Of a DNA stretch of 24,481 bases, positions 23,031-24,481 are shown in pieces. Every line of letters begins with the position of its first letter. Positions within the stretch are counted from its first letter, which is position 1. The stretch lies in contig CAJMON010000051.1 of the NCBI GenBank assembly GCA_905214955.1, positions 1 through 24,481 of the forward strand, in the 5' to 3' direction. Source of the stretch: an uncultured bacterium. GTDB taxonomy: Bacteria > Bacillota > Clostridia > Lachnospirales > Lachnospiraceae. The position numbers were made by a program, and so were the translations under genes. Under the pieces are notes generated by a model. It saw only the letters and a program-made list of their open reading frames with translations, was not told the DNA's origin and did not search any database.

Positions 23031-23254
23031 TTATTCTAACTTCTTGGGAAGTTCATCAATCAATGCCTCATCTGCAGTTGTGTCCAAAAAAGTCGCAAAA
23101 GTGCCGATATTGCGCTTTCGAACATTGTCTCCTGAACCATTCCGGCAATGTATTCGTCCCATGACATGGTCGGCTGAAAAGTACGGGCGTAATTTTTCGT
23201 AGACTGTTTAAAGTTTTCAATTCCCACAGGAAGTTTTTTCTGTTTTCCATTCAT
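23031..23254 (-). pseudogene. decayed gene with AAA-ATPase-like N-terminus
   Basis: The frame starting at 23254 begins MNGKQKKLPVGIENF, wording I associate with the start of AAA-ATPase-like/PD-(D/E)XK proteins of gut bacteria. It then departs from them (MSWDEYIAGMVQ) and stops at 23060-23062. The next frame carries the natural-looking end ATFLDTTADEALIDELPKKL with a stop at 23033-23031, so one frameshift separates the two parts. It is too short and broken to assign. It probably combines an internal deletion and a frameshift. Confidence 0.45.
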
Positions 23255-23369
23255 CCCTTCTCACCCATTTCATTATCATAATATCTTTTTCCTGCTAATG
23301 CTATTCTCCCTTCAAATTTTCTTCCACGCAAAAAGGATGCCCGCTGGCACCCCTTTCTAGTTTTTGTTT

Positions 23370-23837
23370 TTATTCTTCTATATCACGATATACGGTCTTT
23401 TTACTGTATTCTAGTTTTCCTGTTTTGGAATTTTTTCGAAAAGCACGGATAGTATACTCTGGCAATGGATTTTTCACAGTCTCCTGAAATCTGCATTTTT
23501 CATTTCTCATGATTTTCTGAACCAATTTCAGATTTCCTTTTTTGTCTGTCCGGTAAACGCAGTAACCCTGCGCCCCAGATACTTTTTTCCACTCCAGCGT
23601 ATACTTTGTTAAATGACGCCCTTTCTTATCTATTTTCAGGCGCTTGGAAATGTGTTTAAAAACAACTTTCCGCTTTGAAAAAGACACGCTTTTTGCTTTC
23701 TGCTGTTTTACACTGCTTTCCACCTGTCTCGGCGAAACAGTCAGTTCTTCTGCATCCACCGTTTTCGGTGCAAATGCCAGCATTGCTGCGCACCCTGCGA
23801 TTCCCAGATACTTTCTTCCTTTTAGAGTTCTCTTCAT
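23370..23837 (-). CDS. secreted protein with fibronectin type III-like domain
   Basis: A 155-residue protein with a signal peptide (about residues 1-29, ending VDA-EE). A very basic region and an FN3-like fold follow (about 75-150): YTLEWKKVSGAQGYCVYRTD, then a later PEYTIRAFRKNSKTGKLEYS. Such domains are common in the large wall proteins of Lachnospiraceae; here one copy stands alone. AAGGGGG precedes the ATG at 23837, and it begins 16 bp after the protease gene's stop, so the two are one operon. Its role is unknown; a surface or protease-associated protein is an inference. Confidence 0.7.
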   Translation of the reverse strand: MKRTLKGRKYLGIAGCAAMLAFAPKTVDAEELTVSPRQVESSVKQQKAKSVSFSKRKVVFKHISKRLKIDKKGRHLTKYTLEWKKVSGAQGYCVYRTDKKGNLKLVQKIMRNEKCRFQETVKNPLPEYTIRAFRKNSKTGKLEYSKKTVYRDIEE

Positions 23838-23853
23838 ACCAAATCATCCCCCT

Positions 23854-24481
23854 TTACTTATATTTGTTGACTGCCTGCACAATTCCCTTCGTAATTCTCC
23901 GTCCCCGGTTCCATTCAACTCCATTTTTTTCGGACTTACCGTAAAGGTGTATCCCCAATGCATAGTATTTGTTGCCGCTTTTATAAAAAACAGGAGCCCC
24001 ACTTTCTCCAGAAAAAGTGTCAATCTTGTAATACAATACATAATCAGAACCATCAAAATAACTTTTTCCTTTACTTGCATACATATAATGTGAATACACA
24101 ATCGCATGATCTGAAGGATAACCTGCAATTTTCACTGTATGCTCATTTTCATATATATCAAAATTATCTGCTACATCAAATACAGTAAATGTATTCTCCA
24201 CACTAAAATATCCGTTTTTTTTCCCTATTGGTTTATCAAGTTCTAAAATTGCATAATCATATTTAGGATATGTCTTTTGTGGTTCTTTCTTTTTCTGCTC
24301 TATAAATTGCTGTGGAATATGCCATTTTGTTACTTTAATATCTCCATACGGAGATTTTCCACCATTTTCTCCTAATGTAAAAATAATTTCTTTAGGCTGA
24401 TTCTTTGTATTATAAACATTATGCGCCGCTGTTATCGCAAGTGAATCACCAACCAGCCATGCCGTTCCTTCTGAAATTGGA
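23854..24481 (-). CDS. trypsin/V8-like serine protease, 5'-truncated by the window edge
   Basis: 209 residues are visible (numbering from the window edge), reading PISEGTAWLVGDSLAITAAH at the edge. The chymotrypsin-fold triad is complete: His20 in TAAHNVY, Asp75 in KYDYAILEL and Ser160 in SGESGAPVFY. The GESGAP motif and the length resemble secreted glutamyl endopeptidase (V8)-like proteases. The start and signal peptide lie outside the window. The frame is continuous from 24480 to the stop at 23854; an internal GTG at 24201 is not the start. It is followed closely by the FN3-like secreted protein. Base composition is visibly more A+T-rich than the first 22 kb. Confidence 0.88.
   Translation of the reverse strand, partial: PISEGTAWLVGDSLAITAAHNVYNTKNQPKEIIFTLGENGGKSPYGDIKVTKWHIPQQFIEQKKKEPQKTYPKYDYAILELDKPIGKKNGYFSVENTFTVFDVADNFDIYENEHTVKIAGYPSDHAIVYSHYMYASKGKSYFDGSDYVLYYKIDTFSGESGAPVFYKSGNKYYALGIHLYGKSEKNGVEWNRGRRITKGIVQAVNKYK

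Noticed and set aside
1..24481. CRISPR arrays, insertion sequences, rRNA and tRNA genes.
   Set aside because: No regularly spaced repeats, transposase motifs, or cloverleaf or rRNA sequences were found by eye on either strand.

Overview
The window looks like a chromosomal segment of a gut Firmicute, most likely a Lachnospiraceae member (inference). The grounds are strong AGGAGG ribosome sites, many ATGA stop/start overlaps, TTG and GTG starts, and a gene set typical of that family: a tannase-like secreted protein, a GH18/SH3 protein, DUF885, QueT, YitT, split ThrE, MecA and a 56-residue clostridial ferredoxin. There are no rRNA or tRNA genes, insertion sequences, phage genes or CRISPR arrays.

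Layout. 1-2.4 kb (minus): a four-gene cluster of an RluA-type pseudouridine synthase, an MNT nucleotidyltransferase, a HEPN/HI0074 partner and a polysaccharide deacetylase. 2.4-4.2 kb (plus): an exported DUF885 metallopeptidase-like protein. 4.2-8.3 kb (minus): a five-gene transporter operon with natA/natB-like ABC export genes first, then a GntR (YtrA-type) regulator, a second ABC ATPase and a membrane protein. A MarR/FabT-like regulator with its own terminator lies upstream. 9.05-9.4 kb: a previously unlisted 35-residue TxpA/BsrG-like type I toxin on the minus strand, with its own promoter, structured leader and bidirectional terminator. 9.5-10.2 kb: a promoter, a preQ1-I riboswitch and queT (preQ1 uptake). 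10.2-11.5 kb: yitT divergent from an XRE regulator across an operator-like repeat. 11.6-13.8 kb (minus): an AraC regulator, HD nucleotidase and glycerophosphodiesterase operon. 13.9-15.3 kb (plus): a MATE exporter behind a terminator-like leader hairpin. 15.3-16.6 kb (minus): a split ThrE-type exporter with two TTG starts. 16.6-20.2 kb (minus): two secreted proteins, a tannase-family protein that seems to have lost its catalytic residues and a GH18 glycosidase. 20.3-20.6 kb: a frameshifted small gene. 21-22.6 kb: mecA, a DUF1858 cysteine protein and a ferredoxin. 22.7-24.5 kb: a visibly more A+T-rich tail with gene remnants, a secreted FN3-like protein and a 5'-truncated trypsin/V8-like protease.

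The strongest unlisted items are the type I toxin with its likely antisense RNA, the preQ1-I riboswitch, the probable tannase pseudoenzyme and the MNT/HEPN pair translationally coupled to an rRNA/tRNA modification gene. I found no clearly new multi-gene defence or biosynthetic system.
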